From Mya arenaria (taxonomy: Eukaryota; Mollusca; Bivalvia; Myida; Myidae): a DNA stretch of 64,000 nt. The notes beneath the pieces were generated by a model that was not told the origin of the DNA, searched no databases, and worked only from the letters and a program-made list of their open reading frames with translations. The stretch's first letter is position 1. The number at the start of each line of letters is the position of its first letter. Both the position numbers and the translations under genes were made by a program. Of this stretch, positions 23,670 to 36,289 are shown one piece after another. Where the stretch lies: assembly GCF_026914265.1 (NCBI RefSeq), contig NC_069132.1:29134932-29198931 (forward strand), read 5' to 3'.

Positions 23670-25610
23670 CAGGGACAAGCTCAGTTGCAAGGGGGACAGC
23701 CCGTTACTAACTATACACTTTAAACTACAGGGACAAGCCAAGCTGCCAGGGACAAACCCAGCTGTCAGGGACAAGCCCAGCTGTCAAGGACAAGCCCCGC
23801 TGTCAAGGACAAGCCAAGAAGGTGCCAGGAACAAGCCCCGATGTCAAGGACAAGCCCCGCTGTCAAGGACAAGCCAAGACGATGCCAGTGACAGGCCCAG
23901 CTGTCAGGGACAAGCCAAAAAGATGCCAGGAACAAGCCCAGCTGTCAGGGACAAGTCCAGCTGTCAAGGACAAGCCAAGAAGATGCCAGGAACAAGTCCA
24001 GCTGTCAAGGACAAGCCAAGAAGATGTCAGGGACAGGCCCAGCTGTCAGGGACAAGCCAAACCGGTGCCAGGAACAAGCCCAGCTGTCAGGGACAAGCCA
24101 AGAAGGTGCCAGGAACAAGCCCAGCTGTCAGGGACAAGTCCAGCTGTCAAGGACAAGCCAAGAAGATGCCAGGGAAAGGCCCCGCTGTCAGGGACAAGCC
24201 AAAAAGATGCCAGGGACAAGCCCAGCTGTCAGGGACAAGCCAAGAAGATGCCAGGGACAAGCCCAGCTGTCAGGGACAAGTCCAGCTGTCAGGGACAAGC
24301 CAAGAAGATGCCAGGGACAAGCCCCGATGTCAAGGACAAGCCAAGAAGATGCCAGAGACAGGCCCCGCTGTCAGGGACAAGCCAAAACGATGCCAGGGAC
24401 AAGCCCAGCTGTCAGAGACAAGCCAAGAAGATGCCAGGGACAAGCCCAGTTGTCAGGGACAAGTCCAGCTGTCAGGGACAAGTCAAGAAGATGCCAGGGA
24501 AAGGCCCCGCTGTCAGGGACAAGCCAAAAAGATGCCAGGGACAAGCCCAGCTGTCAGGGACAAGTCCAGCTGTCAAGGACAAGCCCCGCTGTCAAGGACA
24601 AGCCCCGTTGTCAGGGACAAGCCAAGAATGTGCCAGGAACAAGCCCAGCTGTCAGGGACAAGTCCAGCTGTCAAGGACAAGCCAAGAAGATGCCAGGGAC
24701 AAGCCCCGCTGTCAGGGACAAGCCAAGAAGGTGCCAGGAACAAGTCCAGCTGTCAGGGACAAGCCAAGAAGGTGCCAGGAACAAGCCCAGCTGTCAGGGA
24801 CAAGTCCAGCTGTCAGGGACAAGCCAAAAGATGCCAGGGACAAGCCCCGATGTCAGGGACAAGCCAAGAAGGTGCCAGGGACAAGCCCAGCTGTCAGGGT
24901 CAAGTACAGCTGTCAGGGACAAGCCAATAAGGTGCCAGGGACAAGCCCAGCTGTCAGGGACAAGCCAAGAAGGTGCCAGGAACAAGCCCAGCTGTCAGGG
25001 ACAAGCCAAGAAGATGCCAGGGACAAGCCTCGCTGTCAGGGACAAGCCAAGAAGATGCAAGGGACAAGCCCAGCTGTCAGGGACAAGTCCAGCTGCCAGA
25101 AACAAGCACAGCCGCCAGGGACAAGCCAAGAAGATGCCAGGGACAAGACCAGCTGTCAGGGACAATCCAAGAAGATACCAGGGACAAGCCCAGCTGTCAG
25201 GGACAAGTCCAGCTGCCAGGAACAAGCACAGCTGCCAGGGACAAGCCAAGAAGATGCCAGGGACGAGCAAAGCTGCCAGGGAGAAGCCCGGCTGTCTGGG
25301 ACAAGCCCAGCTGCCAGGGACAAGCTAAGCTGCTAGGAATAAGCCCAGCTGTCGGGGACAAGCCCAGCTGCCAGGGACAAGCCAAGCTGCTTGGAACAGG
25401 CCCAGCTGCCAGGGACAAACCCAGCTGTCAGGGACAAGCCCCGCTGGCAGAGACAAGCCCAGCTGTCAGGGACAAGTCCAACTGCCAGGGACAAGCCCCG
25501 CTGGCAGAGACAAGCCAAGCTGCCAGGGACAGGCCCAGGCAGGAAGAAGCCAAGTTTCCAGGGAAAAGTCTAGCTGTCGGGGACAAGCTTATCTGCTAAA
25601 GACAAGCCCG
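23670..25610. repeat. 20-bp-based complex minisatellite, part 1
   Basis: Built from 20-bp blocks: CAGCTGTCAGGGACAAGCCC alternates with AAGAAGATGCCAGGGACAAG variants. Blocks are combined irregularly into 40- to 100-bp groups. The lack of stop codons in the unit gives overlapping open frames of 335 to 504 codons in all three plus frames and several minus frames, so none is credible as a gene. Confidence 0.93.
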
Positions 25611-27028
25611 ACTACTATAGACAAGCCCAGCTGCCAAGAAGAAGCACAGTTGCTAAAGACAAACCCAGTTACTACAGACGAGCCCAGCTACCAGGGACTA
25701 GCCCAGCTATTATAGACAAGACCAGCTGCCAGGGACTAGTCAAGCTGTTATAGACAAGCCCAGCTGCCAGGGACTAGCCCAGCTGTAATAGACAACCTCA
25801 GCTGCCAGGGACAAGCCCAGCTATTATTGACAAGCCCAGCTGCCAGAAACTAGCCCAGCTGTTCTAGACAAGTCCACGTGCCAGAGACTAGCCCAGCTGC
25901 TATAGACAAGTCCAACTACCAAGGAGAAGCTCATCTGTTATAGACAAGCCCAGCTACCAGGGACTAGTCCAGCTGTTAAAGACAATCCCAGCTGCCAGGG
26001 ACTAGTCTATCTGTTATAGACAAGTCCACGTGCCAGGGTCAAGCCCAGCTGCTATAGACAAGCCCAGCTATCAGGGAGAAGCTCATCTGTTATAGACAAG
26101 CCCAACTGCCAGGGTCTAGCCCAGCTGTTATAGACAAGCCATCTTACCAGGGAGAAGACCAGCTGCCAGGGACATGCCCATTTTCTAGGGACTAGCCTAT
26201 CTGGTAAAGACAAGCCCAGCTGCCAGGGACTAGCCTGGCTATTATAGACAAGCCAACTTACCAGGGAGAAGCCCAGCTGCCGGGGGCATGCCCATTTTCT
26301 AGGGACAAGCCCATCTGGTATAGACATGCCCAGCTGCCAGGGACTAGCCCAGCTATTATGGACAAGCCAACTTACCAGGGAGAAGACCAGCTGCCAGGGA
26401 CATGCCCATATTCTAGGGACAAGCCCATCTGGTATAGACATGCCCAGCTGCCAGGGACTAGCCCAGCTATTATGGACAAGCCAACTTACCAGGGAGTAGA
26501 CCAGCTGCCAGGGACATGCCCATATTCTAGGGACAAGCCCATCTGGTATAGACATGCCCAGCTGCCAGGCACTAGCCTCGCTATTATAGACAAGCCAACT
26601 TACCAGGGAGAAGCCCAGCTGACAGGGACATGCCCATTTTCTAAGGACAAGCTCATCTGGTAAAGACAACCCCAGCTGCCAGGGACTAGCCTGGCTATTA
26701 TAGACAAGCCAACTTACCAGGGAGAAGCCCAGCTGCCAGGGACATGCCCATTTTCTAGGGACAAGCCCATCTGGTATAGACATGCCCAGCTGCCAGGCAC
26801 TAGCCCAGCTATTATAGACAACCCAGCTTACCAGGGAGAAGCCCAGCTGCCAGGGACATGCCCATTTTCTGGGGACAAGCCTATCTGGTAAAGACAAGCC
26901 AGCTGCTAGGGACTAGCCTCGCTATTATAGACAAGCCAACTTACCAGGGAGATGCCTAGCTGCCAGGGACATGCCCATTTTCTAGGGACAAACCCATCTG
27001 GTATAGACATGCCCAGCTGCCAGAGACA
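25611..27028. repeat. 20-bp-based minisatellite, part 2, with 114-bp higher-order unit
   Basis: Continuation of the array with more diverged blocks (CAGCTGCCAGGGACTAGCCC, TATTATAGACAAGCC). From about 26130 to 27028 a 114-bp higher-order unit repeats about eight times; it starts CTTACCAGGGAGAAGCCCAG and includes CCCATTTTCTAGGGACAAGC. The minus-strand open frame of 281 codons here is a by-product (114 = 38 codons). Confidence 0.9.
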
Positions 27029-27049
27029 AACTAGACTGTCACTTACTCT

Positions 27050-27707
27050 TTATATCTGCGTCAGCTTGTCAAACTTGTCCACAGTAAGAGGTCTCCGCTC
27101 CGGTAAGGCGTTGTGAACATGGCGGATTTCAGGAGGTATACCGCTTTTATCTTATAAGTATAGAGCTATTTCAATAAATCAAAAATGCATACTGTACAAT
27201 ATTTAATTTGTTCTCAAATGATCGAAACACAGGCATTTAAAAATCTGTAAAAAATAAGGTTAGGGACTAGATTTCGTTGAGAAATTACTAGAAAATTTTA
27301 AGTTACCAAAATGTGTTTAAATGATAATAATAATGGCAAAAAAAGATGAAAATAATGTCGCTTAAATTGTTTTATCAATTTATTCAGTATACAGATCGAA
27401 TACAGCGAATATATCTGTTTTTCAATAAGAAATATACATTGTTACACAACAGCGTGTTTTATTTTACGTGAAAATCATTTGATCATGCTTTCAGATTCTA
27501 CGGTTATCAAAATAAGTAAAATTAGAAAGTATATAAATGAAAGGGGATATCCGAAAATGGAACTTGTTTTATCACTTTTAGATACATCCTACCGTATTGT
27601 GTGATAACTATGGTGACGAGCCTTTTCGTGTACTTCCTGGTGACATCTTCCTCCAGAAGCGCCTTGTGCAGGCGTTTCCGGCTCGTCGTGATCACAGGTC
27701 CCAAAAC
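27050..27707 (-). CDS. Last two exons of an unidentified gene
   Basis: Exon 27707-27593 (acceptor TTTTCTAG, donor TACG|GTAGGA) codes VLGPVITTSRKRLHKALLEE and DVTRKYTKRLVTIVITQY. Exon 27150-27050 (weak acceptor CTTATAAG) continues in the matching phase with DKSGIPPEIRHVHNALPERR and PLTVDKFDKLTQI before TAA. The product is basic, with no membrane helix. I do not recognise the family. Upstream exons are not resolved because a 127-bp duplication (27674-27926) overlaps the 5' boundary. The stop lies 22 bases from the end of the large minisatellite, so the 3' untranslated region would run into it. Confidence 0.5.
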
Positions 27708-27926
27708 CTAGAAAATCTTCAAAATACTAAAAGCGGAACAAGACAATATCCTGTGAACATAAATCAGGCAATACCAACTCACCTCTGGAAACCAACCTGT
27801 GTTTCCGGCTCGTCGTGATCACAGGTCCCAAAACCTAGAAAATCTTTAAAATACTAAAAGCGGAACAAGACAATATCCTGTGAACATAAATCAGGCAATA
27901 CCACCTAACCTCTGGAAACCAACCTA
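27674..27926. repeat. 127-bp tandem duplication across an exon boundary
   Basis: The block starting GTTTCCGGCTCGTCGTGATC at 27674 is repeated at 27801 with few changes. On the minus strand each copy carries a TTTTCTAG acceptor and the first 30 or so bases of the exon at 27593-27707, and each ends in TTTCCAGAG followed by a donor-like GTGAGT (inner) or GTTAGG (outer). Confidence 0.85.
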
Positions 27927-27929
27927 CTG

Positions 27930-28170
27930 TAGCTATCTTACACACATAAAAAATCCGGGGAAAAATAATAAAAACCTTGCTGATGGCAAACGTAGACGTA
28001 TTATAATAAGTGAAATCTTGTAACTGTCTGTGTTGTTGGGCTCAATTTTAATCATGGAATTAACGCTTAATTATATTTTTTAAAGAGACCAGATGTTCTG
28101 TTAAGCATGATACAGATGCGCTTAGACTTTATGTGTTTGTGGTGTTACTTAGTTTTTTAGCAAGCGGGTC
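27930..28170. other. Spacer, nothing recognised
   Basis: AT-rich sequence with no reading frame or element that I can support. Confidence 0.4.
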
Positions 28171-28173
28171 CTG

Positions 28174-28242
28174 TGATGATGATGATGATGATGATGATGA
28201 TGGTGATGTTGATGATGATGATGATGAAGATGGATGATGATA

Positions 28243-28312
<70 letters not shown>
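28174..28312. repeat. (GAT)n trinucleotide repeat
   Basis: An almost pure ATG/GAT run broken by GGTGATGTT and GAAGATGG. Reading frames across it are poly-Ser, poly-Asp or poly-Met artefacts. Confidence 0.95.
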
Positions 28313-30330
28313 CATGTCAGTTATCGGCGATATACTATGACGTCGGGTGACGATGTAACGTAATGCGAAATACATATTTTTACTGCAATTTTCAAACCAT
28401 TCCGGGCGTTTTCAGTTTTAACGTCACCATAAACGATAAACTGTCCGTGATATGCAAAAGATTAAGACCCAAACGATTTCGCCTTAGAAATTGAATTACT
28501 CTTTCTTAGAAATGAATCTGATGCTGCAACGGGGTAAAGATGAGCATGGCCATTTTAACACTTCAACACTTCATAATACAAGACTGGAAAACATCCGTCC
28601 AGAAAGTGGCAAATTTTCATCAAAAATGTACTTTTTCGATCCGTTACTTTTTCGGCATTTGCTGTAGATAAATCCATATAAATAAATGCCATCAGAGACT
28701 TTTGACGATTTTGTTTCGGCTTTTAAAACTACACGGTTAATCCGGCTGATGGACAAAGGGACGCAATTGCTTGAATTACTTTGCAGAATGCAGTTGATAT
28801 TATTCTCCCTTGTAATAATCAATATTGCATTTTCAACTTTTTTGAAAATAACTAGAAATAAAATCATTTCGGGTTTCTCGAAAATTACGATCATCATGGA
28901 TCTTACTTACCATTATCTGGAAAAAGAATAAAAGAAAAGAGTTAGCTTTTCCAGAACACACTTCAAAGATCGTAAGTTTAAGAATTAGCGAGAGTTTACG
29001 TTCTGGTAAGAAAAACATCAAGGAAAAGTCGGTTCTCTTATTAATTAAACGGTTTCTCCAAGGTATGGCCAGGCGGCACACCTGATGTTTGCCAAGTGTT
29101 GTGTCAATCAAATCGGTCCTCACAAGTTTTGTAACTGTTTATAAAATAACTGGCCCATCAACTTTATACATTTGCTTTAGGCCAAATTGAAGAAAAAATG
29201 TTTGTTTCCGAATTCTCCGCCATAACATAACCATAGGGTCCGTACGTCGTTCGTACCGACAATAAATGGTTGAATAATGTGTTTAGCCACCTAATGAACA
29301 AAACCGGTCCCAACTTCCACGCCTGCGCGGATGCTGGGATACATTCGACATCCATGTAAGGGAGTTCCCCCCCCCCCCGTCCACCCACCCACCCTAGCCA
29401 AATAAACATAAAGGTTTTAAGTAAGAAACAACAACAAAAACCGCTTAAACCAGCTTAAATAGGTAATAAATGTGCTAAAAAAATACGAGTTATTGTTGGT
29501 ACGACCACTTTATTGGTAGGTTGGGATATTTTTTAAATGAGTCTATTTAATTAATTAACCTGTGTCTTTATATCGTCGCCAAATTGTCCGGAAACATTTG
29601 ACTTAGAAACTACCAACTGTGTATCCCAAAAGCAAATAAAAAACACACACACAAAAAAAAACATCTGTCTGCAGTTAAAAAATAGGGTCGTATGCAAAAA
29701 TATATATAGGGTAGTTTGGAAAGCCGGAAACCAACATTTTTTATTTGGTTTACACCTTAGCTCCATTGACCGGAATTATCCCTCGTGCGATAGATATGAT
29801 GGTAAACATAAACCCAACATAATAATCATTTTGGCTATAATTTCGTTGTTAACAATGTTTCGCGCACATATTTTCATATCGCTCTGTTTTCTTGAAAACT
29901 GGAATAGAAACAGTTTAAACATGAGTAAAGTACAGCTTGTGTATCGAATTAAAACTGTATCTATGGCAATATAAATCAGATTATTTCGAAGTAATTGTCG
30001 CACCCTCAGACTTTTTGTGAGCTGTTTTCGGACCATGATGGAATAAATTTCATAACCTAGACAAGGTGAGTTGTTTAGCTCTTCCTCATCTGGAAACACT
30101 TATATAATGCTTACAGGAATTACTCCTTACTGACTCAAATTACTCCATAATCCGTTTTACCGCCAATATTTATTTGCGGCACGCGAATTTGACAGATGGT
30201 TTAATTATAAATTGGGTAAATAATATATCGAAATTGTTCTGCATCTTCAGATAGTTTTGCTTTGAACGACGGTGTTATAAAGCAATATGTACTGATCTTT
30301 ATATTCACTATTCTTATATAAATAGATTGA
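28313..30330. other. Intergenic region, no gene supported
   Basis: Overlapping open frames occur on both strands between 28570 and 29120, but none has splice context or a recognisable motif. Near 29369 there is a C run followed by CCACCCACCCACCC. Confidence 0.4.
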
Positions 30331-30337
30331 GTTGTTT

Positions 30338-30356
30338 TTATTGTTATTATTATTAC

Positions 30357-30403
<47 letters not shown>
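30338..30403. repeat. (ATT)n trinucleotide repeat
   Basis: A nearly perfect run of ATT units; a poly-Asn frame on the minus strand is an artefact. Confidence 0.95.
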
Positions 30404-30405
<2 letters not shown>

Positions 30406-31187
30406 CCGGTTGTTAAGAATATAGTAAAGCATATAAGCAGTTGGAGTAGGATTTGTTAGTTATGTATAAACTTTATACAAGTGCTTAGTGTTTTTAACTT
30501 TTGCATTGCCGGGATGCTGGTTTTCCAAGCGCCCACATAGTTGAATGGAGTGTATGAATTATGTTTGTTTACTTCGACACAATAATTTTAGTTGTTTTCC
30601 CTGCCTGGAAATGCCTGGTATGTAGGTAAGAAAGTGACGCTTAACAGAAAATCAATTGGGTATGGCAAAACTCATATCCGTTAAATCCAGTAATTCGGTA
30701 GAAATATACAATAAAGTCACGGGCTTATAATTATGTATGTCCGTGATACTGAAAAGTATTGCGCAAAAGTCTCGATTCCCTTCGATACTTCCACGAAAAG
30801 TGCGCGTGCAAAGTTTCCCTGCCAAAACAAGTTGCGAGTCAACGTTATATATGGGTCAGAAGAGCAGTCACCGACCCTGCAGCGAGCATCTATTTTTGGA
30901 AATTTGCCAGAATAAACCTTAACCCAGATATATATCTATGGAAGCCGTTTTACACCACAAATTACTAATCATGATTAATGTTCAAGCAATAAATATAATT
31001 TAAAAAATAATGAAAATCGTTATTTTTCTCAAATTGTTGTTGTATGATTAAGCTACATTTGCGCATTGATTATAAATTAACATCATCTTTCAACTGTATA
31101 CCAACCAATTAACAAAGAATTATTGTATATAATGTTGAAATTAATTGTAAGATCTTGAAAAATGCCGATAAAGATGAAAAAGTTAAT

Positions 31188-31260
31188 CGCCCAACGTGGG
31201 GCTCGAACCCACGACCCCGAGATTAAGAGTCTCGTGCTCTACCGACTGAGCTAGCCGGGC
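31188..31260 (-). tRNA. tRNA-Lys (anticodon CUU)
   Basis: A 73-base minus-strand gene reading GCCCGGCTAGCTCAGTCGGT at the 5' end, anticodon loop ACTCTTAAT with CTT, T-arm GGGTTCGAGCCCC, and 3' end CACGTTGGGCG. All four arms pair; the acceptor stem is GCCCGGC against GTTGGGC with one G-T pair. It matches animal tRNA-Lys(CUU) almost exactly. No CCA is encoded and there is no intron, as expected in animals. Confidence 0.97.
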
Positions 31261-31529
31261 TGATAGACACAGCGTCAAACGTTATTTATAAAGATAGCAT
31301 ACAAATGTTCAATGGACCGTAAACATTCTATAAATAGATACAGTCATACCGCAATAAAGTTATCATCGTTGTCAAGTTGCGTAGACGATTTAGTTCATTC
31401 TCGTACACCAGAGCTAAGATGTTAAGTTTGATTTATCATTAACAAACCTCTGCGAAATTAGAATGATTAACATACGATTCCCACAACTTTTTACCATATT
31501 TGTTTTATTGGAATATTTTTAAGAATAAA

Positions 31530-32260
31530 AATATGTCTACTGTACTGTACAGTACAGTACATTACAAAATAAATTGTTTGCAAATGTCATTCAAATTTCA
31601 AGAGAAATTAAGATAATTTACTAATGTACTGCAAAAACAGTACTGACAGTACTCTTAGGGAACTGTATCAGTAGGTTGAACCTGGGACCAATAACTAGTG
31701 CCAGGTTGCACAGAGGTTCTTTAGGGCCTAATAATTCACCAATTATTTCCCTCATCACCATGTGATGTACTGTACAGTGGTGTTTGACAGGTATCCTGTC
31801 CGTGAGTGACAAACCCCGCCAAGAGCTGATCAAAACATACTGCCAGCATCACGACGAACTGACACCTGTATTGTGTACTGTACTCAGTAGATGATTTTAT
31901 CAGAACGAAAATCTCAACTTTCCAATAACTGTATGTAGTTTACCTAGATTTAAAATGACTGATCAGTGGAACGATTGTTCAGAACTTCGTTAAGGTTAAC
32001 AACGGCGTAACTGCTCTTGAAATAGATCTATGAGACAATATATTGTTTCAGCATCTTTGAAAATGCGTGAGCACATCATCAAGAAGTTAATAACGGTGTT
32101 GTTAATCACGTTGTTTATGTGTTTAGTTGTTAGCATGTGTTTACTAAATGTAACTATGCCTATAGCCTAGGCAATAGAGAGGTACAGTACATATTAACAA
32201 AGCAAACAACGGTAGATCACTGTACAGTATTGCACGATACAGTACAGAATACAGCAGGCT
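31530..32260. repeat. Region rich in TACTGTACAGTAC palindromes
   Basis: ACTGTACTGTACAGTACAGT at 31541 is a perfect palindrome, and TACTGTAC/GTACAGTA motifs recur near 31770, 31880, 32180 and 32220-32250. No gene is recognised in 31261-33230. Confidence 0.5.
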
Positions 32261-33231
32261 TTGCCTTCAATACCTGTCCAAGAAGTTTCTTGTAAACAAT
32301 ATAAGCAAATGGAATCGGCATGCAGTAAATCGCGATATAAAGTGGGGTCGATAAAATATGATGAAAAATGTACACATTATATAGCTGCCTAAGTGCCTTA
32401 TTAAACTACCCTTCAATTCATTTTATAAAATGGTGAGAAAGCAACGGCACTCTTGTAAAACTTTTTGTCTATAAATAAAAGCATGTTTTCCTACTAAGAA
32501 ATGCACCGGTTGTTCAACTAAGCACCAAAAAAATGACACGGAAATTTTGGTCCCAATTACCCACCATACTTGCAAAATATATTGAGGCCACTGGCTGTCC
32601 CGGATTCTATTTATGGAATTGCCACGTGCTATCCAGAGAAATACGCCTTAGTGCAAGATGCTTGTAACTCAAGTAGAAAAAGCTTGTGTTAAAACAGTAT
32701 TGCAATAAGCCCTCGCGTTATAACTGCATGTGTCTGACACACTTATTTTATATTCATTAAAACCAACTATTTCTCTGAAAATGCCATTTTGACAGTGCTC
32801 CCGACGGTCCAAGATATGTGGGCTTATAGTATATGTCCACGTGAAACCGCTTCTTAAGTTTTGAGGTTCTTTTAATAATAATGCAAAATTAAATGTACAT
32901 CATGTAAATATTGCTTAGGAAGGACACTGCCACTGCGAACCATTTTATTCCATCAGGGGTTTGATATTTTTATATTAAATGATTAATCTAGTACGCATAG
33001 CATCATCGCTCTGGTTTACGAGAATGTTGCGAACAAGAAAGGTTGTCTTTAGAACCATGACAAATGCAAAGGTATGTTATTACCAAAACACCCCGCACAT
33101 ACATATGAGCGTGTGTACAATTTTCAACAAAATCTTCTCGAAAAAAATACTCCTATGGCTCATTCATTCACTCAGTTTCGCTTATCTAACATTTGTGTTC
33201 ACTTAATGAGTTTCTTGTTTTTTACCTGCCC

Positions 33232-33381
33232 ATGTTTTTAGCAGAGGAACTGGTGGAACCATTAGTCGACGCCATAATTACCCGTGCAACTCGTGCCGTC
33301 GGTGATTTATTGGCGGGAAATATGCTACAGGCATGCCTTCCTGTCGAAATAATCAGGGTTTCGTGCTGCGATATGCAATGA
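33232..33381 (+). CDS. Short coding-like exon, unknown
   Basis: A stop-free frame of 49 codons, MFLAEELVEPLVDAIITRAT then RAVGDLLAGNMLQACLPVEI, ending in TGA. It contains a TTTTTAG acceptor just before AGAGGAACTGG, so it may be a last exon starting near 33241 rather than a complete gene. The balanced amino-acid make-up and higher GC than the flanks suggest coding. No family recognised. Confidence 0.4.
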   Translation: MFLAEELVEPLVDAIITRATRAVGDLLAGNMLQACLPVEIIRVSCCDMQ

Positions 33382-34230
33382 CAGAAATACGAGAGGTGCT
33401 AATCTGGGAGGGGAAGAAGAATTCTGTAAATTGTGTGGTACTCCAGGCTTCAACCAGGGCCCTGGAACTGGAGTGCTGTGGGTAGTGGGCACTGTCAACC
33501 GTATCTTAGTTGGTAGTAGACTTGTCACTAGCCTTTTTGCTATTTGAAAGGACGTTTGCAATACAGTGTTCGTATCGTATCGTCATACATAAATTTGTTA
33601 TTTTTTAAATAAACAAAGTCTGATCTCCAGTCTTGTCAAGGTAAAGGATATTTCTTGTGGGCTTATTTCATTGAAAGATCGTAACAACTGTTTTTATGAC
33701 TCGGTCCATAACATACTTAACATCAAGAAACTGTCATAGATATTGAATTTGTGTGACAATATGCAGACCTAATAAATATCAAGACCCGTCGTGTCGTCTG
33801 ATACCCCCGATGCACCTTCTACGCTATGCTAAGCTATTTACGAAGTGTTACGGATTAAAGTACCGTGGTCGCCGACGGTGACCAGAATGAGAACTTGGAT
33901 TAATTCAATGTTCCCCAGAACTGCCAAAGTTTTCGTTCCTTGAAGTATTTACTTAATATCGAACAACGGTTACGGAATACATTGATGTCTTTGACTAGAA
34001 GATACACTTCGGCTTTTTCAAGCTTTGGGGTTATACATTATGCAAGTGTGTGCATTTTTACGGCAGTGTAATGCATAGAAAATCATCTCATTTTATGTAT
34101 ATATTTTATTTTTTTTACAAAACACACCTAAGAAAAAATCGCACACCAATTATGCAAACAAATAAATGAGTGCAGATTTCATGTAAAAAAAATATTTCCT
34201 AAGCAATATAGATGAGGGCGATGCCATGTT

Positions 34231-34422
34231 TTACACTCCCGGCAGCTGTTGCCTCTCAGATGAAGCACCCTGTGCATGCAACTCCCGTCTGTACTCAAAC
34301 GTACGGTACACGACCTGACATAACACAACAAACGCCTTGATCACCTGGTCGTACAGCCGTGGATTGTCTTCAGGCTGCAGATCATATACAAGATCTTCCA
34401 ACCATTCCGCAGATATCATCAT
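34231..34422 (-). CDS. Short coding-like frame, 63 residues, unknown
   Basis: Reads MMISAEWLEDLVYDLQPEDN then PRLYDQVIKAFVVLCQVVYR and a C-terminus SSERQQLPGV before TAA. It looks helical and acidic, with no membrane span. It could be a small single-exon gene or the last exon of a minus-strand gene. GC is clearly higher than in the surrounding AT-rich sequence, and the frame is free of low-complexity runs, which supports real coding. Confidence 0.45.
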   Translation of the reverse strand: MMISAEWLEDLVYDLQPEDNPRLYDQVIKAFVVLCQVVYRTFEYRRELHAQGASSERQQLPGV

Positions 34423-34559
34423 TTTGATATAAACAGTTTGTCTTCCTTATGTTGATTATTTTTGTCATTCTTTATGATTCGATCCGTTTATGCTGCGCCA
34501 AAGATGTATTGATACACATTGCTCTCAATTTTTAAGAATGCATTTATTTATTTTTGGAT

Positions 34560-34745
34560 ACGTCACAGGGTCGGGTCCAGAAATTGAAGTTAGAGGGAAG
34601 TGAAGAAACAGCCGTTTGAAATTTGCCTCTCCCTTAAAAACGAAATTTCAATAGTTTTAATGTTGGCAGGGTGCTTGGGGGATATTCCTCAGAGGCAATT
34701 TTAACAATTTCTGATCTAAAATAGTGCACTTTGAGCGTGTTTTAT
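34560..34745. mobile_element. Fragment of a dispersed repeat
   Basis: Shares GTTGGCAGG...TTTAACAATTTCT with 3820-3880, so the two look like copies of the same element. A run of G follows near 34785, and another is at 35094. Confidence 0.4.
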
Positions 34746-36002
34746 TTCTCCGATATTGGCATAAAAAGTAAACTTCGACAAAGTTGGGGGGGGGGGGGGG
34801 GGCTGGTACGTTGGACTTACACTACATAGGATCAGGATGGGAGGATAAAATATACACATGTACGAAATAACTTCGTACCATCGAGTTTGACACAATATAT
34901 AAGGATTAAAATAGAGCAATAAGTCAACTTTAATCAAAATTTCCAGATTTATCTCGGCAGGGAAGTCTCGGCCATTGACAGTCTTGTCATTGTTTCTCGT
35001 GTTGATGAATTTCAAACCCTTGCAACATTTTGTTTTCCACAAATGCAGCTCCTCGTGGTTCTGGATATGCCATACTCATATTACAATATTATTTTGGGGG
35101 GGGGGGGGGGGGGAACACATGTTGTAGCCTGCGTTGATATGATGGGGATTTGTTTTGCTCACGAAAGTGGTACCATTTTAACTTCGGTTGCAGCGCCTAA
35201 CTCTTACTTATAGGTCAAAATGAGATAACGAACTTCTCTTATTGCCAAAATGAAGATGACATATTTCCGGTCAATGTGGATGATTTTTTTGGACGAAACA
35301 ATCATATGGAACCATATAATGGCGTACCACATCGTAATAACAAGAAAATTACCGCACTTTTCCTGGAATGCTAGTTGTTAAACCAAGTGGTTGGACGCAA
35401 ACATGCCCATGGCATGGGTATAAATTCGGCATTGTCCTTTGATGTTTTGTGTCTATTGCCAATTAACTAAACCCTGTCACGGAATCCTACTCGGTATCAT
35501 ACTCTTTTTCTGAGGATTTTGTAATGGTTGCTTGGAGTTCTGGAACAGTGCCTCTCGTGGATAAAATATGGGTCTAAGGTTTTAGCGTTGAATGGTTTTA
35601 ATTATGTATAACTACACTTGATGTGTGTGTGTTTAAAATCTTATATGTCATTTAGGTCCAACTAATACTGACTACATATAGTAAATATATTGTTTAATTC
35701 CTGTATTTTTGGCTTCGTGGCTTTTTTTAAATATCTAGTTGCGTAAATAACTAAATATGTTTTGTTTTAACCACTTTGATATCGTTCAATCAAAAAACAT
35801 TTACACACAGTACACATGGAAATATATTTGAATAAGGCATTACTTAATTGGCTTTATATTAGACTGAAAATAACTTTTTTAATTATTATCCATAAGGATC
35901 GTTACAACACAGGTCCGCTAATCAACATCAGTGTATAGTGTATAACGCTTTTTAATCACCTCGAACGATGCGTAGTCTATGTGCAAGTAGTTTTGTTTGA
36001 TC

Positions 36003-36164
36003 ACTGTTAACTCCCAGGGACCGGCAAAAATACCTCAAGCCTCGGAAATTTCCGCCAAAGCGGGAATCCTTATCTTCAGTATAATGAAATCGGTCCTTTG
36101 CATCCAGTTGGCGCCAACAAGCAATTCGAGCCAAGCGAGTTCGAGCAAACGGGGTTTGACTGTA
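36003..36164. mobile_element. MITE with TACAGTCGAACCCC ends (copy 2, decayed left end)
   Basis: Carries the shared interior AACTCCCAGGGACCGGCAAA and the right end AACGGGGTTTGACTGTA. The left terminal repeat is no longer recognisable. Confidence 0.65.
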
Positions 36165-36289
36165 TTTGTAATCAATTAAAACTTTGCGTTGAATCTCAAA
36201 CAAAAGAAGTGGGATTCAATGCTGTCTTTTGCCAAATCTCAAGAGTAAATACGAGTATGGCATATGTTCCTGAAGTCAATGGTTTCAGT

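Noticed and set aside
23822..25599. Long open frames (up to 504 codons) of MPGTSPAVRDKP-type repeats
   Set aside because: They exist in all three plus frames and some minus frames because the 20-bp unit has no stops. No splice sites, no non-repeat domain.
26052..26897. 281-codon minus-strand frame with 38-residue repeats
   Set aside because: Same cause: the higher-order unit of 114 bp keeps frame. No evidence of a gene.
28157..28375. Poly-serine protein
   Set aside because: Translation of the (GAT)n microsatellite.
30247..30432. Poly-asparagine protein
   Set aside because: Translation of the (ATT)n microsatellite.
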